The notes beneath the pieces were generated by a model. The model did no database searches, was not told the DNA's origin, and was given only the letters and a program-made list of their open reading frames with translations. From NCBI RefSeq assembly GCF_024868665.1, contig NC_079897.1:2215133-2279132 (forward strand): a stretch of 64,000 nt of DNA, written 5' to 3'. Both the position numbers and the translations under genes were made by a program. This document shows, piece by piece, positions 23,895-33,961 of this stretch (positions are counted from its first letter, which is position 1; the number at the start of each line of letters is the position of its first letter). The stretch comes from Triplophysa rosa. Lineage: Eukaryota; Chordata; Actinopteri; Cypriniformes; Nemacheilidae.

Positions 23895-24456
23895 TTAAAG
23901 GGGTCATATGACACGGCTAAAACGAATATTATGGTTTGTTTTAGATGTAATGCAATGTGTAAACACGATTTAAGGTTCAAAAACGCTGTATTTCCACATA
24001 CCGTGCATGTTTGTATCTCCTCTTTGCCCCGCCTCTCTGAAACGCACAGATTTTTGACAAAGCTCATGGCTCTGAAAGCGAGGTGTGCTATGATTGGCCA
24101 GTTAACCAGTGCGTAGTGATTGGTCGAATACTGCAAGCGTGTGAGGGAAATGTAACGCCTCTTACCATATTTGGAACATCAGGTTCCTCTTCAATTGTAC
24201 TGACAGGTACGCCCACCTTACTTGCGTATACATTTAAGTGGTCTTAGTCAAATCATACCACGAGCTGACGTAGATTTGTGAGGGTGTGGTTATACGAGGT
24301 GTTTCAGGCAGGTCTGGGTGAGCATTCGCTTTTAGATAGAATGCATCTTTTGTTCCCAAACTTTAATTTTTGCAATTTTACGTGTCTAATACATGCATGG
24401 GCAACTTATAACACAGACACAGAAAAACACGTATTCGCGCCATATGACCCCTTTAA
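23895..24456. mobile_element. TTAA-flanked TIR element, AGGGGTCATATG family
   Basis: Left TTAAAGGGGTCATATGACAC, right GCCATATGACCCCTTTAA, with exact TTAA at both edges as for piggyBac or Kolobok targets. The interior is GC-richer. Open frames inside are short and not transposase-like. Confidence 0.92.
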
Positions 24457-24792
24457 CATGATGGATCTTGCTGGAGATGTGGCTTGGCGGTTGATGAGCG
24501 CAGTGCAGCATCACGCCGCACGCTTCTGACAATGCTCCTGCGCAGACCACAGGAAGTAGAAAAAACCTGAGCAAACGGAATGGAATTAAAGTTTCCTCAT
24601 TGGCATTTTTTTCTTTTAAACTTATTTAATAAATACATACATAGGTCGCTGTTGTTTTCTTTGCATTGAATGAAAATCACTAAATATCATTATTATCGAG
24701 AAAACCTTGAATATTTTAAGCTAGATTTGAGTTATTTTCATTTTTATTCTTATGATAGATTTGAACCTACTGGACTGTATGTTTACATGGGT

Positions 24793-24900
24793 CAGGGCTC
24801 CAGACAAAAAATCAGTTAAGGAGCCATTGGCTCCTATAGGGGGAAAAAGCAGGTGCCAAATTATGTTTTTAAGAGCCACATAACATGATCACATGCTTTT
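24793..24900. mobile_element. One end of a hAT-like element
   Basis: CAGGGCTCCAGACAAAAAATC with the inverted words GGAGCCATTGGCTCC resembles the CAGGGCTCTAGAC end at 16273. The partner end was not found. Confidence 0.5.
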
Positions 24901-27535
24901 AGTTATCTTGTTGTGTGTAGATCTTCCCTCTCATAGGTTTTGCTCACATAAAGTTTTTCTTTCAAGTTGTTTTCCCTCATAAGCAGGGTCATACGGAATC
25001 TGCCGACTTTTTTGTTAATTCCACCCTAAAATTCGGGATAAATCTGCAGAATTCCACAGAATAGTTTTACATGTGTTTACATTTGTACACAAATATAAAT
25101 ATGTGTAAATGTGTTCAAATAGTCTTCAAATGCTGCCTGCATATGCATTTAAAGGCAGATGACAGCAGATTTGGTTCTGCTTATTTAAAAAGAGGCAGAT
25201 AAGTGTTATTGATTATTGCTAAGACTGATTAAATACTGAATACACCAGACCAAATTACTCTGAATTAATTTGAACCAACAAGTGCATGTCAAGACCATAT
25301 TTATATATTATACTGCAAGAAAAGTAGGCTATATATTTTGATACTAAATTTCATACACTGGACCTTTAAAGTGATTTTACAAACTTAAAAGCATATTGCA
25401 TCACATATTGCATCCCTAATATATAACATATATTTGTCAATACTGACACATGTCAGATGTTTCATACAAGAGAAAGCAGGAAAAGAAGCTCATCAAGGGT
25501 TAACAGAAACAGCAGAGGAACTTGGAGAGGATTGATATAGTGTATACTTTGTTCCTTTCATCGTGACAGGCTATTGTGCGGCCAAAGATCAGTCAGAGCT
25601 TTCCTTGACTCTACAAGACACAGATGTCAATAGCGTCACCATATATCTGATGGTGGAGTGAGTATCAAAGTTCAGCACCATCAATGACACAAGACAACAC
25701 AAGAGAACTTTCCCTTTTATATATATTTATCCATTAGTGGGTTAAAAACATCCCTGTACTGTACATTTAGTCCAGCACAAGTTGTCGTGAAACAGTGTGG
25801 GGTTTGTGGTCATGAGAGTCCTAGTGAGAGTTCTAATGCACCACTATTCTATACAGATACAACATAATATATATACAAATAGATGTTTGTTTATTGATCA
25901 TTTCGATGAGTTGTATTGCAATTGATTTGTCCTCACATCTAAAATGTGTTATTTTCAAACGTCTGTGTATACAAACAACAACTTTTCAACTGGACGCGAT
26001 ACGTTTTATTTTTAAGCAACATATAGAACATGCATGACAGGTGAAAATGAAAAAGACTTTAAATGATAATATTCTTTCATTTATATTTAACGTAAACGTC
26101 AAATGAATGACATGACTTAATGATTTAATTACGTTCGCGTAAGCACAGCTCATCCCTTAGAAAAGGTATCACAAAAAAAATGTTTGGTTTTGAAACCTTG
26201 ATTCTTTAAAACCTCGGTATACCTTAAAACCGGTAACCGGCCCGTGCCAACTCGTGGGAAACCTACTATCGATCTCACCACATCATCTGACCGAGCTCTG
26301 AAAACAAATGATAAGTCTTTCCACAGGAAACACTGTAGCTGGTACAGGAACTAAAAGCCACGTTCAGTGAAACACATCAGCAGAGAGAAAGCGTTTCCTC
26401 TTCTGTTCTAAACGAGCCTTGCTACATTTGTCACACTTATTCTTCGTGCCTAATTCAACACGGCCATTTGATGACATTCTCACAGAGGCAAACGTGATGG
26501 AAACAGCCAAACCGAATCGAGATAAAGGAACAGGTTGTTTAAAAGCTGCACAATGTGTGTTGGTATGACCGACTGCTTCTCTCAGCAAAAATATGACCAA
26601 CATCTAAACGTGATCTGTCCGCCTAAACTGGAGATGTAATGACTCAAGTCTGTTCAAACCAGCATCTTCACATCGAGCTGACAAAATGGCTTTATGTGCC
26701 TCAAAAGTCAACAAGGGGAAGTAAAGCAACGTTTCCTGTCACAACCTTCCAATGGTTAAACATTTTCCAATAAAACGTTAAAATCACCGAACACGGCACA
26801 TTTTACAATGAAGACATGTTGTAAACATTGAAAGATGAACTAAAACGTTGTTCTATCCTTCATACACATGACAATCGTTTTGTCATTTCCTACTAGCTGC
26901 AAAACGCACTACTAAAAGTGGCCTTGATGAAACTCTACCCTACAAAAATGAAACTATTTCAATAATCTCACGTTTGAAAACGACTTTTATTGGTGAAACC
27001 TAATGTGGTCGAGTAATCGGAGTCATGTTCAATTTCAAGAAACATTCTGGTGTTTAAAAGCACGTTTTAGCTAAATTAACATTAGGTTACATCAAAGTGA
27101 ACATTTACATTTAGTCATTATGCTGAGGTAGCCAATAATTCCCTCATAATCGCGGTATATAGGCCAACATACTAAATAAGTGTTAGGAAGCATAATTACA
27201 GTGAGCTTTAGTCCAATAACAAGATATCTCTGAACTAAACATGCCTGGAATGGCTGAGTTGTTAACACTGACGTCGAATACACCGTGCAAGAAGGTGCAT
27301 GTGACTTCAATTCTCTGAAATGTGAATTATGAAATCATACAATGGTTATGAGGAACACATGATCTGGTCGTTACAGTCATTAAATGTCCACGCTGGGCTT
27401 TGATTTCCGTGCATTCACAAGACCCTCCGAACCTGTGGATGTAGCTACTCAATCGCGTATGTGTGTGTCGGGGCGAGGTTTGACACAAAACCAACATTTA
27501 AACCTTTATAATATCATTAACCGTGTATGATTTAC

Positions 27536-27760
27536 CTTTATAATGCTCGTCTTCCGCGGTATACCAGTTTTTCCATCCTGCACGACCGAAGGGATGGCCG
27601 TTTCCAGCCCCGGGTTCTCGGTTCCGCACGTCCCACAGTCCCCGTTCGAGACCGACACCTCTCACCCGTCTCCGCCGCCCGCCTCGTCGCCAGGGTGGGC
27701 TGATTTCCCGCCGCAGTTCGGCGACGATACCCCGCAGTTCTCGGCGACAAACTCCGCCAT
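27536..27760 (-). CDS. plcl2: plcl2 exon 1, N-terminal coding exon, with in-frame TGA
   Basis: On the minus strand an ATG at 27760 with a G at +4 opens MAEFVAENCG, resembling the MAE start of vertebrate PLCL2. The same frame ends in IPRKTSIIK and then a GTAAAT donor at 27535, matching the family's RRSSIIK just before the exon 1/2 junction. The exon would be 225 bp (75 codons), phase 0, joining directly to exon 2. Codon 33 (27664-27662) is TGA, and no ATG follows it in this frame before the donor. The residues after it, VSNGDC, match the PLCL2 N-terminus, so the frame is real on both sides of the stop. GGG TGA could derive from GGG CGA by one CpG transition. Possible explanations are a nonsense allele, a sequence error, a non-AUG start, or another first exon for the functional transcript. 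The exon lies in a CpG-rich patch (about 27560-27990). I am confident of the exon's identity and unsure how it is translated. Confidence 0.8.
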
Positions 27761-28140
27761 GAGCCCCGTACGCGCGCACAGCAGCCTGTGCCTGGCAGTA
27801 TTAGCTGTCGGTTCGAGAATCGAGCGATTGGAGCTCTCGAAGAGACATGAGGGAGAAACTGTGAGCCATTGCAGGTTTAATTTCCGTCAGTGTCGTTAGC
27901 GCGGCTGCATCTGTCGAACTCGATGCATTGTATCTCCGCGCGCCGCGTACGAAATCGAATGTACGTGTGATACAATGTTGCAACGATACAATGTTGCAAG
28001 TCTCATTGTTGCACCGCCGAAGCCTTTCTGACAGACACTGCCATCTGCTGAACTCACTTCACTCAAAATAATACACAGCCCATGCACACTACGTGAATTT
28101 AGCCAAACTCAGAGCCTGTTTGCGCGGTGTTACATTTTTG
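27761..28140. other. CpG-rich plcl2 5' region
   Basis: 27780-27990 has many CG dinucleotides compared with the rest of the window and directly precedes plcl2 exon 1 on the minus strand. It probably contains its promoter and leader. No TATA box is evident. Confidence 0.45.
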
Positions 28141-28154
28141 CTGGCTTCACATGG

Positions 28155-28237
28155 CAGTGCATGCATGTCAGGACACATATCTGTTAACAACCCGGGTGTT
28201 GCTCAATAGCTGAAATATTCGCTGAAATATCGTTTCA
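28155..28237. repeat. Direct repeat, copy 1
   Basis: Shares TCTGTTAACAACCCG, CAATAGCTGAAA and GCTGAAA with 28893-28976 in the same order and orientation. Confidence 0.75.
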
Positions 28238-28572
28238 TGGTGTATAAAATCTATTCCAACAACCTTCAGGACTAGATTTAAACTTAATTTAATAAAAAAA
28301 ATATGAGCTCATTTTAAAATTACGCAGCTGGCGTAATGTTGCACTTGACTTGACAACTTTCACCAACTAACGTAAAACGTTTACTAGTAGCTCCTTAGTA
28401 ACCATATATCAACCATATTTGTAGTAAAACTTGAAAATATAAATGATGGCAATCTGCCAATAAATAAACGTGTTAAAGCCTTACTGTACTAAAACCATGG
28501 TTAAAGAAAGTCTGATAGTCTGGTCTTTTGATTAAAAATCTAGTCTCTCAAGTGTTATTTGACCTTATTCGT

Positions 28573-28593
28573 ATTCTATTCTATTCTATTCTG
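28573..28593. repeat. TATTC pentanucleotide microsatellite
   Basis: Four consecutive ATTCT-type units followed by a slightly changed one. Confidence 0.8.
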
Positions 28594-28892
28594 TTGTAAT
28601 GTACCCCAGGTAATCATTTTAAGCCCACTTTAAAAGAAATAACACACCTCTCTGCCACACAATGCATGTCTCCCATATAAAGGTGCAAGATGCCAAAATG
28701 CAATACTTAGCATAAGGGTTCTTTTATTAACCCTTTGTTAATGTAAGTTATTCAGTATACCAACAAGCATTCCTCTCCGACATTTAATAAAGTCATCAAA
28801 ACCACAACATACATTTTAAGAGTGTACTTAAATAATGACAATAAAACCATACTAAGTTTATACAGTAAAATGGCTGAATTTTAAAAAGAGGA

Positions 28893-28976
28893 TTTGTGCA
28901 TGTCAAGACAGACGTCTGTTAACAACCCGCAGCTCTTGCACAATAGCTGAAAATATGTGCTGAAAAATCAGTTTCT
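28893..28976. repeat. Direct repeat, copy 2
   Basis: Second copy of the block at 28155-28237, about 740 bp away. The rest of 28240-30580 is AT-rich, with only a SINE tail at 29362. Confidence 0.75.
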
Positions 28977-29361
28977 GTATTAAATCACCTGACCTGACTA
29001 ATAAATCTGACAACTATAAAATGGTTAAGTAATCTTTGATCTAGTACAGTACTTAAACTACATGTAAGTTAGCCAGCCGATGACCAACTAGCTGTATGTC
29101 AGCTTGGTCAGGCTGTGACAGTACTGTTTCTTAAACCAAGACATGCAGTTGTTTCCCCACAAAACATATTCATCATAGGCTTAATCACATTGATTTATTG
29201 TTTAATGGCTGTTGACGGCAGCCATATTGGTGTCCAACATGTACATGACTTCAGTCAAGATCAGTCAAGACTTCAGTCACATACAAAATAATACAAAAGT
29301 AGACTTTTGTCACATACAAAGGTAGACTGTAGTTATTTGTGGCCAAAGATAATCCTAGCAC

Positions 29362-29415
29362 ATTGCACAATTTATGCACTTGGCATATGCTTTTATTCAA
29401 AGCAACATACAGTGC
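29362..29415 (-). repeat. SINE 3'-tail fragment
   Basis: The minus strand reads TTGAATGCACTGTATGTTGC then AATAAAAGCATATGCC, the diverged tail of cyprinid SINEs. Confidence 0.65.
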
Positions 29416-30581
29416 ATTCAATATTTTATCAGTATGTGGGAACCGTTGAGTGTTGGCTTGTGTAAACACTAAAGATGTTTTGCATGCATATAGTCAAGTT
29501 TTGTATTGCATGCAGAAATGATGCATCTTACATAAACCTGCAGATATACGTCTATCTGCCAATAATATAGTCATTTTACATTAAATACAATAGAAACCAT
29601 TTGTTATTACAGCCCTGAAAAGTCAAGCCTACCTTTTGTCACTATATTTATAGTGACTATAGCAGGTTCAAGCAGGTAAAAATTGTTCATTTGCCCAAAA
29701 AACACAGCAGACAGCTGCAGTTAAATGCTTTAATATTCACAACTCATATGCTCCAACACAGGAAATATAAAATTTGCGTTGTTCATGTAGTGTGAAACAG
29801 AGCCACCTGCTGAAAACTCTCTGTATTACTTACATGTTCAACTAGTGTATATATGTGCAATACTGTAATATTTAATGCATGTATTTCTTTAAAGAATAAA
29901 TGCACTTATAAATAAAATAATAACAATTATGTTTGTTGTACATTTTAAGCCTTATGGGATTACAATAATAACATACTATTTTTTAAAGCACATATGTTTT
30001 TCTTTTTTATTATATATAATAATGTTGACATATGCTAGACAACAAGAAAAAAGCTACATTTTTGGGTAGTAAAACTGTATATTTATATTTCTTAAAATGT
30101 CAGCTTTTACTGTATGTATGTTAGAAAACAATCAGTTACAAAGAGTAAAAAGTTTGTTTCTATTGTAACTGTTTCGTGTTTTTTAGTAATTCACCTTGGC
30201 TTGTCAAAAACTAAAAGTCTGGACAACCAATTTCATTCCTGACAAGATGCAAAATATTTAAAAAATGATTAGGGTGGCACCTAATTATGTCCATCATGGT
30301 TCGTTTGCGATTATTACTCTATAGACCATAATAAGTACAAAAAATGTAACACATTTTTAGACAATAAAGACTGTACAGAATGTTTAGTGTCTGAGTATCG
30401 TCTGTTTCTAATTTATTTGAGTTGTTCTAGTTTTGCCCTTGACACTCAAACATGACTCACAAAACACAAATGGTTTTACTTATATTTGATTGTGTAAGCT
30501 TTACTAAAAAACAGAGGATGAGGTAATATCATTTTCCAAAACAATACCATTGTACAGTGCTGTAAAATCTCTATATTCTTG

Positions 30582-30587
30582 TTTATT
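30582..30587 (-). terminator. Candidate polyadenylation signal of the CRISP gene
   Basis: AATAAA on the minus strand about 175 bases past the stop. The copy that overlaps the stop codon (30765-30760) is the alternative. Confidence 0.4.
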
Positions 30588-30760
30588 ATTTATATTAGAA
30601 ATCCAGTCATATCTGAGGTCATTCACATAGAAAAATTACAAGATTTATGTCCTGAATTGTCACAAAAAATGATTCAAGAATAAGCAAATTTCACAGTAAG
30701 ACAGAAACGCTAAAGGCAAATGATCAGATTTGGCAGCCCTTAATGGAAGACCTAAAGAAT

Positions 30761-30903
30761 TTATTTACGTGCAATAGGGATGATTTCATTTTCACACTGG
30801 CAGCTAGCAGGACACCATTTATTCACATAGTAGTTGTCACAAGTGGCCTCTTCTTTCAATGCGTCACAATTGATGAATTGGTTGATATACGGACAAGGAT
30901 TAG
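30761..30903 (-). CDS. CRISP-family protein, last exon (cysteine-rich ICR/ShKT-like domain)
   Basis: Acceptor TGTCTTTAG (30905-30904), then TNPCPYINQFINCDALKEEA and TCDNYYVNKWCPASCQCENE, and a TAA stop at 30763-30761. Six cysteines in the spacing of the CRISP C-terminal (ShKT-like) domain confirm a full CRISP rather than a GLIPR-type protein. The whole product is about 235 residues, near the usual 240, and should be secreted. In relatives this domain blocks ion channels, and many are non-venom housekeeping proteins. I cannot assign the precise orthologue. An AATAAA overlaps the stop (30765-30760) and another lies at 30587-30582. Confidence 0.95.
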
Positions 30904-31026
30904 CTAAAGACAACAGACAGAATCAAAGGTCAATGAGGCATAAATCAAACATTCTGTAATGCAAACTGTGACCACACAGGTCATGAGAAATGTGTTGGAC
31001 TGTGCAGAAAACAGATGTGTACTTAC

Positions 31027-31109
31027 TGCAGAGGTTGTCTTCGCAGTTGTTGGGGCAGGCGGCACACGGGGCTCCCAGTGAGTATGGTGGTACTCCTTTA
31101 AAATTTCCT
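31027..31109 (-). CDS. CRISP-family protein, exon 6 (CAP end and hinge)
   Basis: Acceptor CATTTCAG (31111-31110), then GNFKGVPPYSLGAPCAACPN and NCEDNLC, with donor GTAAGT at 31026-31021. The cysteine-dense PCAACPNNCxDNLC is the hinge that distinguishes CRISPs from simpler CAP proteins. Length is 83 bp: phase 2 in, phase 1 out. Confidence 0.95.
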
Positions 31110-31316
31110 CTGAAATGAATAAATAAATATAGAAATAAATCAATTGAGTTGTCAAACACATTTTCATAAACGACAACCTAATATTTAGATTTTTTGATCA
31201 TATTTAATAATCTTATTGGAAGAACATCCATAATGTTCAGAAATGAAACAAAGGAGTAAAATAGGAAGAGGAAAAGTAAAAATATTTATATAAAGAGAAA
31301 CAGAGCAGTAACATAC

Positions 31317-31402
31317 GCGCGGAAAAAATGGCATCCGTAGAAGTAATAGCTTCCGCACTGAGCCACGGCACAGCCGACCTCATATGAGCTGTACCACACC
31401 AC
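31317..31402 (-). CDS. CRISP-family protein, exon 5 (CAP domain)
   Basis: Acceptor ATTTAAG (31404-31403), then VVWYSSYEVGCAVAQCGSYY and FYGCHFFR, with donor GTATGT at 31316-31311. It has the conserved GCAVAxC and the GCxFxxxGN signature that continues in exon 6. Length is 86 bp: phase 0 in, phase 2 out. The long minus-strand frame starting MLNCEYLRW is out of frame and not real. Confidence 0.93.
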
Positions 31403-31783
31403 CTTAAATATTCACAGTTTAGCATGAGACACCTCCATCTTGAACCTCAAGCCTGTGATTTGACCTTTAACTAAACTTTAATGGTCTATAAAAAGTCACA
31501 TATGTAATACACATGCAAACATATAATTAATTAGCAGTTAATTTCTGCATTACTATTGCATTTTATTAAAATAAAAAATGCAAAAACAGTTAACATTCGC
31601 ATGTTTCTCTTTGTCTGCAGACAGAGGAATCATATAGATTTATAGTATAGCTCAAGCGATTAGCTCAGAAAAAAAACACTCTGGCTCTCAGACATTCAAG
31701 CAAACACATGTGGATTCTGTCTGGTGCTAATGATGCGTAAATTACACACCGCACCTTTATTGTATTTCTGTGGGGTTTTTTAC

Positions 31784-31926
31784 CTGTGTGTAATGTCCGA
31801 TCGATTCGCCGTTGGTGGATCCAACAGGATATTCATAATTCTTGACTTCGCTGTGCCAAGCAGACACCACATCGCTCCACTGATAAACCGCAGAGGACTT
31901 GAAGAGATTTTCACCCAATTCATATC
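31784..31926 (-). CDS. CRISP-family protein, exon 4 (CAP domain)
   Basis: Acceptor TTGACAG (31928-31927), then GYELGENLFKSSAVYQWSDV through ESIGHYTQ, with a GTAAAA donor at 31783-31782. GENLF carries the conserved Glu, and GHYTQ begins the CAP signature completed in exon 5 (GHYTQVVW). Length is 143 bp: phase 1 in, phase 0 out. The intron to its right holds two TTAA foldback elements. Confidence 0.94.
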
Positions 31927-31982
31927 CTGTCAATTAAAGAGAGACATTACATTTAGTAATTCAAAACACACATCATTTACTG

Positions 31983-32422
31983 TAAAGGGACAGTTCACCC
32001 AAAAATAGAAATTCTGTCATCATTTACTCACCCTCGAGTTGTTTCAAATCTGTATTCATTTATTTGTTTTGACGAACACAGAGAAAGATATTTGGAAGAA
32101 TGCTTGTAACCAAACACTTCCTGGCCACCATTGTCGACCATAGTAGGAAAAATGACGATGGTAGTCAAAAGTGCCCCAGAACTGTTTGCTTTTCTACATT
32201 CTTCAAAATATCTTCTTTTGTGTTCAACAGAACAAAGAAGTTTATAAAGCATTTTTTCCTACTATGGCAGTCAATGGTGGCCACGGATTGTTTGGTTACA
32301 AGCATTCTTCCAAATATATTTCTCTTCGTTGATCAGAACAAATAAATTCATGCAGATTTGAAACAACTCGAGGGTGAGTAAATGTGACAGAATTTTCATT
32401 TTCAGGTGAACTGTTCCTTTAA
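31983..32422. mobile_element. TTAA-type foldback MITE in a CRISP intron
   Basis: AAAGGGACAGTTCACCCAAA start and GTTCCTTTAA end, with two nested stems (TGGTAGTCAA and CTTCCAAATAT versions) making it longer than its relatives. Confidence 0.88.
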
Positions 32423-32430
32423 AAGTGACC

Positions 32431-32762
32431 TTAAAGTGATAATTCACCCAAAAATAAAAACTCAGTCATCATTTATTGTTTCAAACCTGTATGACTTTCT
32501 TTTTTCCGCAGAACACAAAAGAAGATATTTTGTGAAAAATGTTGTTAACTGGACCCCATTCACTTGCAGTGGTTTGGAGTCCATACAATAGAAGTGAATG
32601 GGGTCCAGTGCTGTTTGGTTACCAACTTTCGTCAAAATATCTACTTTTGTGTTCTGCGAAAGAAAGAAAGAAAGAAAGAAAGTCACACAGGTTTGAAATG
32701 ACAAGACGGTGAGTAAACGATGACAGAATTTTCATTTTTGTGTGAACTGTCTGTCACCTTAA
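32431..32762. mobile_element. Second TTAA-type foldback MITE in the same CRISP intron
   Basis: Starts TTAAAGTGATAATTCACCC just 8 bp after the preceding element and ends CACCTTAA. The arms carry GGACCCCATTCACTTG and its complement. The right arm includes a GAAA microsatellite (32658-32681). Confidence 0.88.
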
Positions 32763-32895
32763 ACCTGTCGTCTTATAACAGAGCACATCTTTAAAGTGTA
32801 GTTTCATAATAAAAGTATGATTTAGTCTTGTATTTCTCTGTGGAAAAACAACAGCTTTGAAACTACTGAACTGAGATGGTTTGTAAGTTTGGTAC

Positions 32896-32986
32896 CATCA
32901 ATCGTGCGGGAGCTCGGGGGTCCGTGTGTCATGTTACACTGACTGATCCAGCCCTCGGCCGACTGAGCTGCTGTGTCACTCCAGCT
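32896..32986 (-). CDS. CRISP-family protein, exon 3 (CAP domain)
   Basis: Acceptor TTTTCAG (32988-32987), then SWSDTAAQSAEGWISQCNMT and HGPPSSRTID, with donor GTACCA at 32895. The HGPPSSR segment and the single Cys of this helix are characteristic of CRISPs. Length is 91 bp: phase 0 in, phase 1 out, matching exon 4. Confidence 0.92.
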
Positions 32987-33193
32987 CTGAAAATCAGACA
33001 GAAGATGTGAAACGACGCTATCCTTTAAACCAGTGCTATTCAACACAAAAACCAGTCTCAGGTCTGTTTAAACATGCCAATGCAAAGGTTCTTTTGCTAG
33101 GAGAATTTATCGTGTGAAATTGCAACCATGATTTCTAATTAATCAAAGTAAATGTATAATTTTACATAGTAAAGCAAATAGTAAGTAGTTGAC

Positions 33194-33294
33194 CATTTTC
33201 AGCATGTCGCTGGCCGTCGGCTCCACGGCTCTTCTAAAGGCGTTGTGAACATCCACAATCTCCTGCTGTACAGACGCCAGGCTCGTACTGACAT
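33194..33294 (-). CDS. CRISP-family protein, exon 2 (start of CAP domain)
   Basis: After CTTCACAG (acceptor 33296-33295) the frame reads VSTSLASVQQEIVDVHNAFR and ends TASDMLKM. This is the classic opening of the CAP/SCP domain in CRISPs, with the metal-site-type His in VHNAFRR. The 101-bp exon needs one base from exon 1 and ends phase 0 before a weak GTCAAC donor at 33193-33192. The alternative frame starting MSVRAWR has no family match and is a shadow. Confidence 0.85.
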
Positions 33295-33646
33295 CTGTGA
33301 AGATACACGACACAACACAACAGTCAGTTTGAGGTCGTGTCTGATGATGTAAATGAACGTCTGATCAGATGTATAGCGGGCAGTGTGTTGACGTGTAGCG
33401 CTCACCTGACTATAATCGCCACCGCAGGTATGAGACACGCATACATGATGAATCAGACAAATATTATGAGTTAGACGATTTCTTCACAGCTTAATTTGAC
33501 TATCTTTTAATCAAATAAAATGCATTTTTAATAATGCACTGTATTATGCAAATAACCTACAGCATAAGCAGTTACAAGTACGTGATCAACAAGACAGCCC
33601 ATTATATGCTCAAAAAAGAACGCAAATGTATTGAAATTGAACTTAC

Positions 33647-33706
33647 CACACTTGAGGCAGAGCTCACGTGGAGCAATGCAATGACGTAAAGAATCGACAC
33701 GAGCAT
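33647..33706 (-). CDS. CRISP-family secreted protein, exon 1 (signal peptide)
   Basis: The ATG at 33706 opens MLVSILYVIALLHVSSASSV, a short hydrophobic signal peptide with small residues (SSAS) suited to signal peptidase. The strong donor GTAAGT at 33646-33641 ends the exon after 60 bases, phase 0. Exon 2 instead needs one base carried over. A weaker GT five bases earlier (exon end 33652, AA/GTGTGG) would restore the frame and give SSASN-VSTSL. So the exon's identity is clear but its exact 3' end is not. The exon starts in the leader at about 33731. Confidence 0.75.
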
Positions 33707-33893
33707 TTTGCACAAGGTCCTGCTCGGAGATCTACAATCGATTCAGATGAACAGTATTTCAAAACAAATCTTCAGTCCAAATATATTTTTTTTATACTTT
33801 TTGCACTTTAACTGATATAAAAAGTTGAATAAATCTCTTAAATATTATAAAATATTTGCAAATCAAAGCTCCAGGCGTAGCTCTAATCCTCAC

Positions 33894-33930
33894 CTGCTCG
33901 TATAAATGGAGATGTCTCTGCAGTCGTGCT
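33894..33930 (-). other. Probable untranslated first exon of the CRISP gene
   Basis: The right boundary (about 33930) is a guess from the TATA box at 33954-33961. The left boundary is the GT donor at 33893-33892 (GAGCAG/GTGAGG). The next exon would begin at 33731 after ATTGTAG and carry 25 bases of leader before the ATG at 33706. Confidence 0.45.
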
Positions 33931-33953
33931 TCTTACCAAGCGTCTCGATCTTG

Positions 33954-33961
33954 TTTTTATA
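33954..33961 (-). promoter_or_regulatory. TATA box of the CRISP gene
   Basis: The minus strand reads TATAAAAA here. A start about 30 bp downstream (near 33930) would give a short untranslated exon ending at the good donor GAGCAG/GTGAGG at 33893-33892. The placement fits the coding exon that follows. Inferred from spacing only. Confidence 0.5.

Larger units (their letters stand above)
9544..27535 (-). other. plcl2: plcl2 intron 1, about 18 kb
   Basis: Bounded by the exon 1 donor (27535) and the exon 2 acceptor (9544). It is filled with short DNA transposons and SINEs listed separately. Stretches where I see nothing recognisable: 10459-11815, 14777-15879, 18993-19499, 19812-20797, 21418-22339, 22550-22966, 23241-23894 and 24900-27535. 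Around 26190-26250 there are GGTAT/CCGG-rich words suggestive of an old transposon end. None of the open frames in this intron resembles a known protein. Confidence 0.9.

Noticed and set aside
27543..27899. 118-codon plus-strand frame and two minus frames over plcl2 exon 1
   Set aside because: Long frames arise from high GC. Only the frame ending RKTSIIK matches PLCL2 and joins the donor.
31237..31425. Minus-strand frame starting MLNCEYLRW over CRISP exon 5
   Set aside because: Wrong frame. The CAP-domain frame is one base shifted and obeys the splice phases.
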